A stretch of DNA of 26,481 nt from a virus, in the IMG/VR virus record IMGVR_UViG_3300011013_000071, positions 1 to 26,481 of that record; one strand, given 5' to 3'. The notes under the pieces were generated by a model. The model had not been told where the DNA came from. It worked only from the letters and a program-made list of their open reading frames with translations, and did not search any database. Positions 1-9,720 of the stretch are shown here, in pieces (the stretch's first letter is position 1; the number at the start of each line of letters is the position of its first letter). The position numbers were made by a program, and so were the translations under genes.

Positions 1-3
1 CAT
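1..3 (-). CDS. Start codon of a further gene running off the window
   Basis: On the minus strand the sequence GAGGGGATGGCATAATG ends at base 1. The TAA of the preceding gene overlaps an ATG at 3-1, with a strong ribosome binding site (GAGGGGAT) seven bases before it. This repeats the TAATG coupling seen at 1338 and 952, so the operon very likely continues to the left. Nothing of the product can be seen. Confidence 0.5.
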
Positions 4-611
4 TATGCCATCCCCTCATCCATTCCACCCATACTATTCAAAATATCCAACGCCGCTTTAGCAGCCCGCCTCGTATCAAAGACACTGGGAAATTGCCCAT
101 CGTATATATCTGGTGTATTCGCCTTTCTTTCCATTTCCATCGTGAACTCGTCAATGCTCATCTCCATAATGGCGTTTGTAATTTGAGCCTTTCTTTCATT
201 TTGATTGCCATAAGAATAGTTCTTCAAATAATCATTAAGAAACGCTCGTTTTGCTTCATCCAAACCCGGATTGGCCCTGTCTTGCATGAACGCCCCAAGA
301 GCATCTGCCAAGTTTTCTTTACCTTGCATGACAGGTGAAATCACCATATCCATACCTTCGGTTTCTCCAACCTGCCAATCATCCGGGTTATGTTCGGCCC
401 ATTCACCCGTTCCCGCCGGTCCATCGAAGTTAATGTCGCAATCGTGGCACATATAGGGTTGTTTGAAATCGGTTGCATAGCCAACTGATGAGGTCCATTG
501 GTTTTCATCGGGGTCATATTGCGCCCCGCATTGAGGACAGGCTGTGCCTTTCACCCCTCTTTCACTACCTAAGCCTTTCAAAATACCCCAAGCCTGTTGA
601 AATGCACTCAT
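3..611 (-). CDS. Zinc-ribbon protein with AFQQAW N-terminal signature, about 202 residues
   Basis: Seen: MSAFQQAWGILKG at the N-terminus, then CxxC pairs at C25/C28 (CPQC) and C55/C58 (CHDC) forming a probable zinc ribbon, an EWAEHNPDDWQ stretch, and a C-terminal, mostly helical, charged region of about 120 residues (ENLADALGAFMQDRAN, DEAKRAFLNDYLKNYSYG, RAAKAALDILNSMGGMDEG). The signature and the first cysteine pair fall at the same positions as in the 128-residue gene two genes upstream, so the two share a common module with different C-terminal parts. The previous TGA overlaps the start region. Its TAA (3-5) overlaps the ATG of a following gene. The function is unknown; a structural, DNA-binding or host-directed role cannot be told apart from sequence. 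Confidence 0.75.
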   Translation of the reverse strand: MSAFQQAWGILKGLGSERGVKGTACPQCGAQYDPDENQWTSSVGYATDFKQPYMCHDCDINFDGPAGTGEWAEHNPDDWQVGETEGMDMVISPVMQGKENLADALGAFMQDRANPGLDEAKRAFLNDYLKNYSYGNQNERKAQITNAIMEMSIDEFTMEMERKANTPDIYDGQFPSVFDTRRAAKAALDILNSMGGMDEGMA

Positions 612-952
612 CATCTAACCTCCATCACTATATCAATTCTAATCTCATTGGTACTATTTTTTGAGATTGGGAGGAAAGAGGCTCGATAAGCAGGGGTATC
701 AAGGGGTGTTGCGCCATGAATGACCAACTCTTTAATTTGATTAGCAGAAATTAATTGTGTATCAAACAAACCACTAACGGATATGGACCGGTCGTCTAAA
801 CGCTGCACAGTCGGTGTAACTGAAAAGGCTACGTTACCTGCACCACCGTCACGGCTCGTTGCTTCACCACCAGTAGTACCAAGACTCATTTGAGTTATTA
901 GTGTTTGAAGGTGCGCCACCAATTCCGCTTTTACCCCATCTAATACTGGCAT
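611..952 (-). CDS. Small tail-associated protein, 113 residues, family unclear
   Basis: Seen: an N-terminal helix (VKAELVAHLQTLITQMSLG), a Gly-rich turn, then beta-strands: VAFSVTPTVQRLDDRSISVSG, a NQIKELVIHG segment, and AYRASFLPISKNSTNEIRIDIVMEV at the end. The pattern of a strand, a KEL turn, then an R-x-x-F-x-P-I-x-K strand and a final strand resembles small proteins that accompany tail fibres or baseplates in several phages, but I cannot name a family. No cysteines and no signal peptide. The upstream end of the previous gene supplies GAGGGGTTGA, and the ATG overlaps its stop as TAATG; its own end carries GGAGGT for the next gene. Coupling on both sides suggests production together with the zinc-ribbon proteins. 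Confidence 0.65.
   Translation of the reverse strand: MPVLDGVKAELVAHLQTLITQMSLGTTGGEATSRDGGAGNVAFSVTPTVQRLDDRSISVSGLFDTQLISANQIKELVIHGATPLDTPAYRASFLPISKNSTNEIRIDIVMEVR
618..623 (-). promoter_or_regulatory. Strong ribosome binding site for the last complete gene
   Basis: GGAGGT lies six bases before ATG 611 and only three before ATG 614. The better spacing, and alignment with the MNAFEQAW start of the sister gene, favour ATG 611 (MSAFQQAW). Confidence 0.6.
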
Positions 953-1338
953 TAACTCAACCCCTCTCTATCAATATCTAATTCATCGGTATCATAGGGC
1001 CACGGTACAATATCAAATAGTGGTTCCGCAGGTGTACTTGTGATTTCATCTATTCCTGTTAGAGCATCACCTATTGCGGGGTCATTAAATAAATCTTCAA
1101 AACCGTGTCTAGCCAATTTCTCTCGTTCTTCTGTGGTTTCGTTATTTCGGTCTTGTCTCCAAGCCATTTCATTCATCCAACAACCACGACAAAGGAGAGA
1201 ACCACCGCCGCCCTCACCACCCCATGCAAGACGACCTATTTTCCCACCACCACCGCAACCGTCACAAATGTCACCATAACCTTCATCATCGGGTAATTCA
1301 GTTTTGAGGAAAAGCCAAGCCTGTTCAAATGCGTTCAT
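952..1338 (-). CDS. Zinc-ribbon protein with AFEQAW N-terminal signature, 128 residues
   Basis: Seen: MNAFEQAWLFLK at the N-terminus, then CxxC pairs at C25/C28 (CDGC) and C50/C53 (CRGC) with a very Gly-rich loop between them, which reads as a zinc ribbon; then a basic-acidic helix (DRNNETTEEREKLARHGF) and an acidic C-terminus (YDTDELDIDREGLS). GGGTGA (1343-1348) lies four bases before the ATG, which overlaps the hub gene stop as TAATG. The N-terminal signature and the position of the first cysteine pair are shared with the last complete gene of the window, so the two are probably related. I recall small proteins starting like this in marine viral metagenomes, without known function. Nucleic-acid binding, host takeover or a late regulatory role are all possible. 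Confidence 0.75.
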   Translation of the reverse strand: MNAFEQAWLFLKTELPDDEGYGDICDGCGGGGKIGRLAWGGEGGGGSLLCRGCWMNEMAWRQDRNNETTEEREKLARHGFEDLFNDPAIGDALTGIDEITSTPAEPLFDIVPWPYDTDELDIDREGLS

Positions 1339-4300
1339 TATTTCACCCTGTAAAACATTGATTTTGAATTTCCTATTGGGTCGGCTCTTGCAGATGTGGC
1401 CCGCAATTCATCATTATCTGGTATGGCGACAAGGTTATTTGCTTTGAGAGTAACGGTTGTGGAGGTTACAGAAAGCACAAAACCCACTAATAAATTAGCA
1501 CTGGTAAATACTGCATCATGGGGAGAGAACCGTAAGGTAGCATCTATCTCATCCACTGCTAAAGAGGTTGTAGTGGTGGCACTAATAGCACCATTCTTTA
1601 GAACACCTGTTCGGCCACCACTCACACCAATAGCACCTAATTGTTTAGTGGTAGGAGAACCACGCCAAGAACCACCAATGAGGAATCTGGTATTATTTAC
1701 TATACGAGTCATAACACGACTAGCCGCCTTGATTCGTATAGGTGCTGAAAATACCAATTCTTTTCTCTCTTTTGTTCGTGTTGAATCTTCATCTATTGTA
1801 CTAGATACTGACGACTGTAAATCAGCCAAAAGACCTTCAATACCTTTCTCATACTGGCCTATTACTAAGTTACTCAATCCCTTTGTATAATCGTGGTGAG
1901 CCTCAAATACTGCAAACTCACCTTTAATGCGTTCCATAACAAAATCAACATTTATTATTTCACCGGGTTGTATATCATTTGATTTTAATAACCCTTCAAC
2001 TCTAATCAAAGCCGCACCTTGACCGGTTCGGATTAGAATACCTTTAGCCATACGCAGGGCTAAATTAGCCTCTCTCAATCCGGGGATGGTTTCACGGGCA
2101 GTTCTGGTTACACCCTCCCCATCACCTTTACCCCCCATTTTCTTTTTCTTTTCCTCATCTTGAACAAAACCTTTTACGGTTTCATTTTCGGCTATCTTAT
2201 CTCCCTCGATAATGACTTCATTAGCCATTTCTAACATACCACTCACTTCTATTAATTGCGGGCCACTACTTGAGCCTATATTCCTATCACGCCCAATAAA
2301 TACATTAGGAGAATAAAGCAGTAAACCACTTTCATTCAATAATAATTGGTAGCCATCCATTTGTGACAAACCACGCAAAATATCTAAAATACCAATGCCA
2401 CGAGCCGCCCGACTAATGAAAATACTACTATGTTCAATAGTCGATTTCAAAGAGGGGTGGGCTGAAAGGTATGAGGAAAGAGAACTTGTGGTACTACGTT
2501 GTAAAGCAGAATAAGTAGAATATACACCACTATCAAGTCGTTTTTGTTCTCGTGCTGGTCTATATGGTTGTAAATCCATACCGGGTATTAAACTACCTAA
2601 ATCCTTCATCATCATTAGTGCAGCATCGGTAGTACGAACCCCTATTGCAGTAATGTGACTTACTCTTACTGGTTCATTAGTATTAATTCCAGATTTTGCT
2701 ATTGTTTCTCCACTTAAATTTCTAAATTTCAAATTGGTAGTAGTTAATTTCCCATCTCCAAAACTACTAATACCACCTATACGCAACCTCTTACCGTCAC
2801 TATCAATAAGATATGGAGGAAACGATGATTCAGTAATATTTATACCATCAATATAAACATCAGACAAACCACCCGTTCCTTTACCTTTTATGTATGATAA
2901 AACACCACTATTTTGTCCGTTACTTAACATGAAACGCTGTGGTGTAGCCATGAAAAAGTCATTAGGATTATAATGACCCAAACCACGATAGTTAATATTC
3001 GGCTTCAAAACTTCACTATTATCACTATTCGTTCCACACCATTTATTAGCCAATGTCAAACTAACAGATACAGAATTATCTATAAATGATGGCAATATAA
3101 CAAGAGAATGTGTTGGTGGATTCAAATTAGCATTTGTGCTATCTATTGTTGCGTTTGCGTTATTACCAAATCGTATTTCACGGCCTTCAAGGTCACCAGT
3201 TGATAGACAATCACCTGTGCGGGTTCCTGTTGTGAAGGTCGTTTCCGTTCTAGCAGTGTAAGGAATTTGACCCGATAAGCCAATAATAATTAAATTACCA
3301 GAAGCAGGGAAATTGGTGGCATCTTCAACCACTAAACTCGTACCACTATCAAATTTAATCGTCCCCCTAGAACCTAAAATACCCATGCTATAATTTGGTT
3401 GTTTAGATACTGCAATACCACTTCGTTCTCTTCTGTTATATGGGTCTAAAACCAAAGTGGCATTGTCAGCATATACTGTTTCTGTTTGTGATAATGTTTC
3501 ACCACCGCCGGGATGTGTGCTTTGAGAATATCGGGCATCAATAAGTGAATGTATTTTTCCTTCGTTATCTTTTCTTGAGGCATCGGCTTTGAAATGTTGA
3601 AGCATATTTGCACTTGGTATTAGATGCCAAGTAATATCTCGTTCATTAGCATCGGGCCACTCTATGGTTGGTGATGTATCGTGGGTTGAAGTGATGGGGA
3701 GAATGTTTCCAATGCTCTTGGCGGTAGTTGTTTCAAACATCCCATATCGCTTATCACGGGTAAATGGTTGGTGTTTGAAATTTGCTTCTGTCAAACTACT
3801 AAAAGCCCCTAATAACCAACCGTCTTGATTTAGGACAGACCCATCAACATCGTTTTTTGTTGTGTAGCCAAATGCCTTCAATGGTCTAACCATTCTCATA
3901 ATATAATCAGCACTCTTTCTTACAGGTTGGGCATTTTGTGTCAATCCACTAGCATTGTTTTTTAGTGAGGCTCGACTCGCATCAATATCATCTGGTCTCT
4001 CAAGCCATGTTTTACGGAGAATATATACACCACCCCACGGTGGTAAATCACCACAACCACGAACAGCCCAATGGTCTTGAACACCCACACCTTTGAACTC
4101 TTTACTTGTATCAGATAATACTGCTGCACCTAAATTATTGTCACGATTCAAAGACCATTGTGGTTTTGAAAGTCGTTGATTTGGTTCACTTTGCCCACCA
4201 TAAGTTTCATCGGGATTAGCCGCCGTAGTAGTAATAGAACCTATTGATGCACCATATTTGGTCCATTTTGTTTGTTGTACCCAAGACGGTAATACAGGGA

Positions 4301-7300
4301 ATTGTTGCCCTATTGCTAAATCACTATGAAGGGAAACTGCTTTTGTGCTCGTTACCTCATAATCAGTTGCCTTGCCTTCATCCCGTTCCGTTTTTGTTTC
4401 AACGACTAAACCGAGTCTTGGTGATAAATCAGATTGAACCTGCCGATGGTCAGATATTTCAGAAAGAGGAATCGGCATGGTCCCTCGCTCGGATGCACCA
4501 CTTTGATTCTTCATAGCGAGATTTTGGCCCCATCCGTGGGCAGGGAAATGTTGGTTATCCCCCGAATTAACAAAATGGTCCACTGGGTGGGCGTTTAAGT
4601 GAAGATTATTTCCTCTTTGATGTATGAATTCATTACCAACAGAAGCCCCAAATGAGCCACTTTGTGTTTGCGCCTCTACTGAATTAGCGGCCAATGTTTT
4701 ATCCCCTGAATGATGATTCAATCCAATGATTGGGTCTGAACCAGTATTCACAGATTTGGCATGTAAAAACTTAGCACTACTACCAGTAGTTGTAGTAAAT
4801 TCTGTTCTTCGTGAATCAACCAATCCAGCAGGTAAAGCGGTTGGCTTAACCACACCTAAATCAGAATGTTTCAGAACCCTCCCAATACCTAATTCTTTTT
4901 CCCCTTCGGCCCAAGCAACATTAGAAAGCCGTTCCATTCCCTCACCGCTTGTATGCTCACTAACAACCATACCAATAGGAACGCTTCGTTCAACACCACC
5001 ATAGGCAACAGGCCAACGCCAATCAGCACCTAGAGTGATAGTTGGTATGTCTTGAACGCTATCGTGTTTACCACCATCAAAACGAGCAGATTTTTGTATT
5101 TTTTGTTGAGTAGAGAGTATTTCATTGGGGTCACCACTTAGCATATTAAGGGCATCACTACCAGTTTTGAATCCCCAAGCCCTTACTGGTAGTCTGCGAC
5201 TTACATCTATCGCTACCATTGCGTTTTCTGGTGTCGTTACTTCGTGCCAAATATAGTTATTAGTTGAATCTTTATCGAGTATTCTTCGTGATACAGTTTT
5301 TCGGGGATTTAGCCCATCCCCAATACCTTCCCCACGACTCATTCTCTTTACTGCACCATGTTTCACAAAGTGTTGTCGCAATTCAAGGGTTCCACAAGGC
5401 TCACGAAGGCCACTATGACCCATGAGAACCGCACTGGCGGCCCTCTCACCCCAATTAGCACCATGACCCCCTGCATTAAGCGCATTATACCCATAGTTTT
5501 GCATCCATTGGAACGCATACAATCTTTCAAAGGGTAAAGCAGTGCGAACAGAACCCGCCACTAATGAATTAGATGAAGCATTACGCAGTAATAGACCACG
5601 AACTGCTGGATATGCTACTGCATTTGGCATTCCCGCTTCACGATAGCGAAACGACATAAAATGCTCACGACTTGTGCCGAATAGTGCAGGGTGGCTATAT
5701 TCCGCTAACCAAGTGGATAGGAAAGCATCGGGTGTCGCACCCGAATTAGTATTAGTTGATTTGAGTAGTGCCAAATCGTTGTTAGTTGATAGTTGTGTAA
5801 AATGCGCTGTATCTATTGCGGGATTTTCAACAATTGGTATGGGAATAGCCGCCGCATTAACCATTTCAACATCATGGGCAAAAAGAGGGGGGACAGTTGC
5901 TAATTCAGTAGCAACACGGGGTTGATACCAACCTCCTTGATGCCCAAGTAATGTATAGGTATGTGGTGTGGCCCCGCTACCCGCTAAATCATATTGAAGC
6001 CAAGCAGGGTTTGGGCGACCACCCATCAATAAATACTGATTGAGGAAAAAACCATTGATAGCGAACTCTTCACCTGCATTATGACGTGTATTTACTGTTC
6101 TAGCAGAAGCAGCAGTAATAGCGATTGGCCCACTATGAGCAACATTACCATACGGCCCCATACTCGTATCTTTACCATGACTACTACTTACGAAATGCGT
6201 TTGTTCAGAAGCACCTTCAACCTTCGTGTGTTCTTGACCGGGTGCAAACAATACATCAAAAGATGTTTCAGGGCTATCGTCATAAAATTTCCTATGATTT
6301 GGTAGCCCATTCCTACTAATTTCACCAAGAGGAAAACCATCAGATGAAAACGAGCCAGTATTGTAGGTTTCTGTTTTGGCTTCTAAAGTGTCTAAATAGT
6401 ATAATGTGCTACTTGGTGAGTCGGTCCCCCCATTATATGCTGATTGGAAACCCCAGTGCTTGTTCTCCGTTTCAGCCTCAAACATGAGGGAATAAGCCGA
6501 GCCATGAGAACGATGCAATTGTCGTCTTAATGATTTAGGTGTGCCACGCATGGTGAAGGGGGTAATGAAGTGGTGGCCCTGCCTTCCAAATCGTATGCGG
6601 TGATGTGGGTGCATAAAAGAGGCATCAACCCCATTTTGTGCATCTAATAATACTGAACCTCGTTCCACATGGTCATTAAGACGATGAGCAGAAAATAAAC
6701 GAGTTGAACCACTTGGCACAGCACCCGCATTGGCGTTGGGGGATAAGCCAAATTGAGTAGCGAGTTTATCATGTAAAATCCTAACAGGGTGGAAATACAA
6801 CACCCTATCGTGAGTGTCGAATTGTGTAGCACCACCAGCGGCAGTATCATTGGGGTCAGTATTGGCTTCTATTGAGCCGGGTGTGTTAGGATATGGTTCA
6901 GTTAAGCCACCCATCCCCCAAGTCATATTACGCCATGCTTGTACCCTATCATGGCCGCTACGCACAAGGATATTACCCGGTATCTCATCCTGTGATGGTA
7001 GTTGTATTTCCATATTTGGTTCAATACCGCTTCCGGGTGTTGATGGCAATATTGTTTCAGTACCATCGGTAGGATTTATCCGTGTTTTATTAAAATTATA
7101 ATCCTTTATGACTGTTCCAAATGGTGACCCGCCTTGTAATACCAATTCTTGACCAGTATCATCCACGACTGATAAATCATCCCAAACTCTCTCTTCATTT
7201 GATATATGTAAATTACCTACTGTTTCAGTATTGACGGCTCTTACAGTACGAAATGGCCTAGTAACATAACCTTGAGAGCCAGTAGTGGAAGTGCTTGAAG

Positions 7301-9719
7301 TCGATATGGTTGTTGCTTCGCTTTTTAGGCCATGTTTCACCACGACTTTGTTAGCGATAGCGTCTGAATTTGTTAAATTAGTAATTGTATGATGATTACC
7401 CGTTGTGGCATCTTTTAACTCTCCAAACTTACTATTCAATTTATGACCGTTTTCAAGAGCCACCTGCCATTTATTAATTTGAGAGGCTTTGTATAGTGTT
7501 TCTCCGTTTTCTAATGAAGTTACATAGCCAGTAATTGAACCAATAGCCGCTTCAAGTGTTATTACATTACAGGCACGATAAGCGGCTGTGGTTGTTGGTA
7601 TTGTTTTCAATAATGTGTCACGAGTAATGTTCATCCTACTATAACGATTACCACCTGCTGTTGATGCTGTTGGTGTCGATACATTACCTACTGTGGCATA
7701 TTTTTCCCCATTACTATCTAAGAATAATGATGAGTTGCCTTTTAGAACATTATTGTAATCTGCTAAAGTACCCGCACCACCAAATGCTTCGGCATCCCCT
7801 ATTTCTTTAGTGCCACCAATAGAAGCCATAACAATAGGTATATTCTCGTCTAAATGTGTTTGGGTATAATCAATGCCTGTTCCCGCAGTATAATTAACCC
7901 GTTGAATATATACATAATCACCATCAAAATAGTTTTGTAAGGTTCCAGCACTAAAGGTAATCGTATCGGGTCCCGTTGTTCTGGTAGTAATGATACCCAT
8001 ACTGTTACCATCTTTGTCAGTAGCAGTATCACCAGAAACAGCAATAAGTGAAGTTGGGTCTTGTCTAACAGTTATTGCTGTTGTAGTTCCAGACGCATAA
8101 TCACCATTTATTTGCACTTCAATTTTTTCCATTAATGGCCCCATAGTAGTTAGTGCAGTTGTTTGAGTATCGGCTATTGATGATACGACACCAATAGGTG
8201 TACCTTTTGCGTTGTATAGTGTATCTCCTTTTGAAAAATTGTTTTTTGCGGTCGTTGAAGGTGCTACAACATTAATGGTTGTTCCACCAGTAAGAGTTGC
8301 ATTACTACTAACAAAGCAATCAGTTTGATATGGCCCCATCTTATCCATTTTTGTTCCAAATTCGGGTTTCTTAATGAAAAGGTCGTCTTTTTCTTCGGTT
8401 GTTAATAATGCGTTTTGGCCGGTCCATTGGAAGGGGTCGGCTTCTGTTGAACCCATGATAGATGGGCCGTCAAATGGCATATCTGGTGGTGGGGCGGTTG
8501 GTAAATCACAGGAATTAAGACCTTCAACAGAAAACCTACTATAACCATGCCCAGTGGAATGAGCCGAAGGTTGCGCCCCCCGTGAATCATAACCTAAACT
8601 GGGTAGCCCCAAATTACCCCCATCCATAGGTTTAGCGGTCATATACCATACTGGTAGTGGCGCACCCAATCCTTGAACAATAGGGCCGCCATTAGCAGTA
8701 CCCCAATAGCCACCACCCGTAGGGGTGGGTGTTTCCCAAGACACGATAACGGTGTGTTGTTCTTCACCATCGTTTTGTACTGCAAATGTTCCACCTTCTG
8801 CGAAATTCGCTGTTGGACCAGCAGAATTCACGACATTTGTTATGTTAAAAGAAACAATATTATGGTTAGAAAGACTAGCATCGTTATTTTCTCTTTTAAT
8901 CTCCCAACCATCATAAGTTAGTGTATAATTCCCACCCGTTATTGTACCGTTTTGTGGTAAATCAGTAGGGCTACGATTATAGGTGTAAAATCTGCCATCA
9001 AAACGCCCCCCTCTAACACTATCACCTATTGTTAAAGCACATTCATTTGTTGATTGAAGATAAACATACACACCATTTATTTCTAAAACTTTACCAATAT
9101 ATGTGTTTTCAGTATAAAGTGAATCATTGGGTTTAACATGAGCCGATATATCAGTTCCAACATTAATTACTCTAGTGCTACCTTTAGCATGGTCAGCAGA
9201 AATAGCACTACTGGTAATACCTGCTGCGGCATAATGTAACTTATTATGATTAATAGTAGTATAAGAGGTAGCACCACTCATTTTTACATATTTGGCACGA
9301 AGAAAACGCTCTCGACTAGAATGTAATCCCCTTTGCCATACTCTACTTGAGTTGATAGTTGCCGCTATTAGTCGTGAAGCCTCTTCTGTTCCAAGATTAT
9401 AGGTTTTGTTAGTTCCCGCATTTGTCGAGGCTTCTGCGGCTCTTTTCAAGTCAATTATTTTGACACCTATTCTCCCGTAATGTGCGAAAGCAGTTGCCGC
9501 CGCAGTAGTATCTCCCGCTAATGGTGTTCTAATAAGAAAGTGCATTCCTTGAGAAGTGCTACCCCCCGCCCAAACAGTATCAGTGGCATCATCATATTCG
9601 GTATCGGGATATGTGAAAAACATACTGAAATAGCCGCTTGGTGGTCGGGCATTATCAGTTCCTAATGTTTGAACATTGGCGGGGTATTCACGCTTAGGGA
9701 ATGTCTTAATTTCCGCCAT
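1338..9719 (-). CDS. Giant tail-tip protein with C-terminal baseplate-hub (gp27 / late control D-like) domain, about 2793 residues
   Basis: Hub proteins form the centre of the tail tip beneath the tube. Seen: near residues 2440-2640 a succession typical of gpD/gp27-like hubs: a helix IGILDILRGLSQMDGYQLLL, strands GLLLYSPN, a NEVIIEGDKIAE segment, a helix LREANLALRMAKGILI, a SNDIQPGEIINVDF strand pair, then FAVFEAHHDY and LSNLVIGQYEKG. A Lys-rich loop (EEKKKKMGGKGDG) lies inside. The preceding ~2400 residues are beta-rich and Asn/Thr/Gly/His-rich, with several short beta modules containing GD and GxV (for example NFSKGDTLYNAKGTPIGVVSS) but no enzyme motif I can name. Another such module closes the protein (SLAVDEIDATLRF, TVTLKANNL). 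Usual hubs have a few hundred residues, so this is a hub with an enormous extension. The stop overlaps the next ATG by one base (TAATG). Confidence 0.72.
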   Translation of the reverse strand: MAEIKTFPKREYPANVQTLGTDNARPPSGYFSMFFTYPDTEYDDATDTVWAGGSTSQGMHFLIRTPLAGDTTAAATAFAHYGRIGVKIIDLKRAAEASTNAGTNKTYNLGTEEASRLIAATINSSRVWQRGLHSSRERFLRAKYVKMSGATSYTTINHNKLHYAAAGITSSAISADHAKGSTRVINVGTDISAHVKPNDSLYTENTYIGKVLEINGVYVYLQSTNECALTIGDSVRGGRFDGRFYTYNRSPTDLPQNGTITGGNYTLTYDGWEIKRENNDASLSNHNIVSFNITNVVNSAGPTANFAEGGTFAVQNDGEEQHTVIVSWETPTPTGGGYWGTANGGPIVQGLGAPLPVWYMTAKPMDGGNLGLPSLGYDSRGAQPSAHSTGHGYSRFSVEGLNSCDLPTAPPPDMPFDGPSIMGSTEADPFQWTGQNALLTTEEKDDLFIKKPEFGTKMDKMGPYQTDCFVSSNATLTGGTTINVVAPSTTAKNNFSKGDTLYNAKGTPIGVVSSIADTQTTALTTMGPLMEKIEVQINGDYASGTTTAITVRQDPTSLIAVSGDTATDKDGNSMGIITTRTTGPDTITFSAGTLQNYFDGDYVYIQRVNYTAGTGIDYTQTHLDENIPIVMASIGGTKEIGDAEAFGGAGTLADYNNVLKGNSSLFLDSNGEKYATVGNVSTPTASTAGGNRYSRMNITRDTLLKTIPTTTAAYRACNVITLEAAIGSITGYVTSLENGETLYKASQINKWQVALENGHKLNSKFGELKDATTGNHHTITNLTNSDAIANKVVVKHGLKSEATTISTSSTSTTGSQGYVTRPFRTVRAVNTETVGNLHISNEERVWDDLSVVDDTGQELVLQGGSPFGTVIKDYNFNKTRINPTDGTETILPSTPGSGIEPNMEIQLPSQDEIPGNILVRSGHDRVQAWRNMTWGMGGLTEPYPNTPGSIEANTDPNDTAAGGATQFDTHDRVLYFHPVRILHDKLATQFGLSPNANAGAVPSGSTRLFSAHRLNDHVERGSVLLDAQNGVDASFMHPHHRIRFGRQGHHFITPFTMRGTPKSLRRQLHRSHGSAYSLMFEAETENKHWGFQSAYNGGTDSPSSTLYYLDTLEAKTETYNTGSFSSDGFPLGEISRNGLPNHRKFYDDSPETSFDVLFAPGQEHTKVEGASEQTHFVSSSHGKDTSMGPYGNVAHSGPIAITAASARTVNTRHNAGEEFAINGFFLNQYLLMGGRPNPAWLQYDLAGSGATPHTYTLLGHQGGWYQPRVATELATVPPLFAHDVEMVNAAAIPIPIVENPAIDTAHFTQLSTNNDLALLKSTNTNSGATPDAFLSTWLAEYSHPALFGTSREHFMSFRYREAGMPNAVAYPAVRGLLLRNASSNSLVAGSVRTALPFERLYAFQWMQNYGYNALNAGGHGANWGERAASAVLMGHSGLREPCGTLELRQHFVKHGAVKRMSRGEGIGDGLNPRKTVSRRILDKDSTNNYIWHEVTTPENAMVAIDVSRRLPVRAWGFKTGSDALNMLSGDPNEILSTQQKIQKSARFDGGKHDSVQDIPTITLGADWRWPVAYGGVERSVPIGMVVSEHTSGEGMERLSNVAWAEGEKELGIGRVLKHSDLGVVKPTALPAGLVDSRRTEFTTTTGSSAKFLHAKSVNTGSDPIIGLNHHSGDKTLAANSVEAQTQSGSFGASVGNEFIHQRGNNLHLNAHPVDHFVNSGDNQHFPAHGWGQNLAMKNQSGASERGTMPIPLSEISDHRQVQSDLSPRLGLVVETKTERDEGKATDYEVTSTKAVSLHSDLAIGQQFPVLPSWVQQTKWTKYGASIGSITTTAANPDETYGGQSEPNQRLSKPQWSLNRDNNLGAAVLSDTSKEFKGVGVQDHWAVRGCGDLPPWGGVYILRKTWLERPDDIDASRASLKNNASGLTQNAQPVRKSADYIMRMVRPLKAFGYTTKNDVDGSVLNQDGWLLGAFSSLTEANFKHQPFTRDKRYGMFETTTAKSIGNILPITSTHDTSPTIEWPDANERDITWHLIPSANMLQHFKADASRKDNEGKIHSLIDARYSQSTHPGGGETLSQTETVYADNATLVLDPYNRRERSGIAVSKQPNYSMGILGSRGTIKFDSGTSLVVEDATNFPASGNLIIIGLSGQIPYTARTETTFTTGTRTGDCLSTGDLEGREIRFGNNANATIDSTNANLNPPTHSLVILPSFIDNSVSVSLTLANKWCGTNSDNSEVLKPNINYRGLGHYNPNDFFMATPQRFMLSNGQNSGVLSYIKGKGTGGLSDVYIDGINITESSFPPYLIDSDGKRLRIGGISSFGDGKLTTTNLKFRNLSGETIAKSGINTNEPVRVSHITAIGVRTTDAALMMMKDLGSLIPGMDLQPYRPAREQKRLDSGVYSTYSALQRSTTSSLSSYLSAHPSLKSTIEHSSIFISRAARGIGILDILRGLSQMDGYQLLLNESGLLLYSPNVFIGRDRNIGSSSGPQLIEVSGMLEMANEVIIEGDKIAENETVKGFVQDEEKKKKMGGKGDGEGVTRTARETIPGLREANLALRMAKGILIRTGQGAALIRVEGLLKSNDIQPGEIINVDFVMERIKGEFAVFEAHHDYTKGLSNLVIGQYEKGIEGLLADLQSSVSSTIDEDSTRTKERKELVFSAPIRIKAASRVMTRIVNNTRFLIGGSWRGSPTTKQLGAIGVSGGRTGVLKNGAISATTTTSLAVDEIDATLRFSPHDAVFTSANLLVGFVLSVTSTTVTLKANNLVAIPDNDELRATSARADPIGNSKSMFYRVK

Positions 9720-9720
9720 A

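Noticed and set aside
1396-1890. Plus-strand frame of 164 residues
   Set aside because: It lies wholly opposite the hub-fusion gene, has no ribosome binding site I can see, and its protein has no domain pattern; the minus-strand frame gives a coherent tail protein.
2120-2165. A-rich slippery-looking run in the hub-fusion gene (Lys-rich loop)
   Set aside because: The zero frame continues for hundreds of codons with good hub features, and no X XXY YYZ heptamer is in phase, so there is no reason to propose frameshifting.
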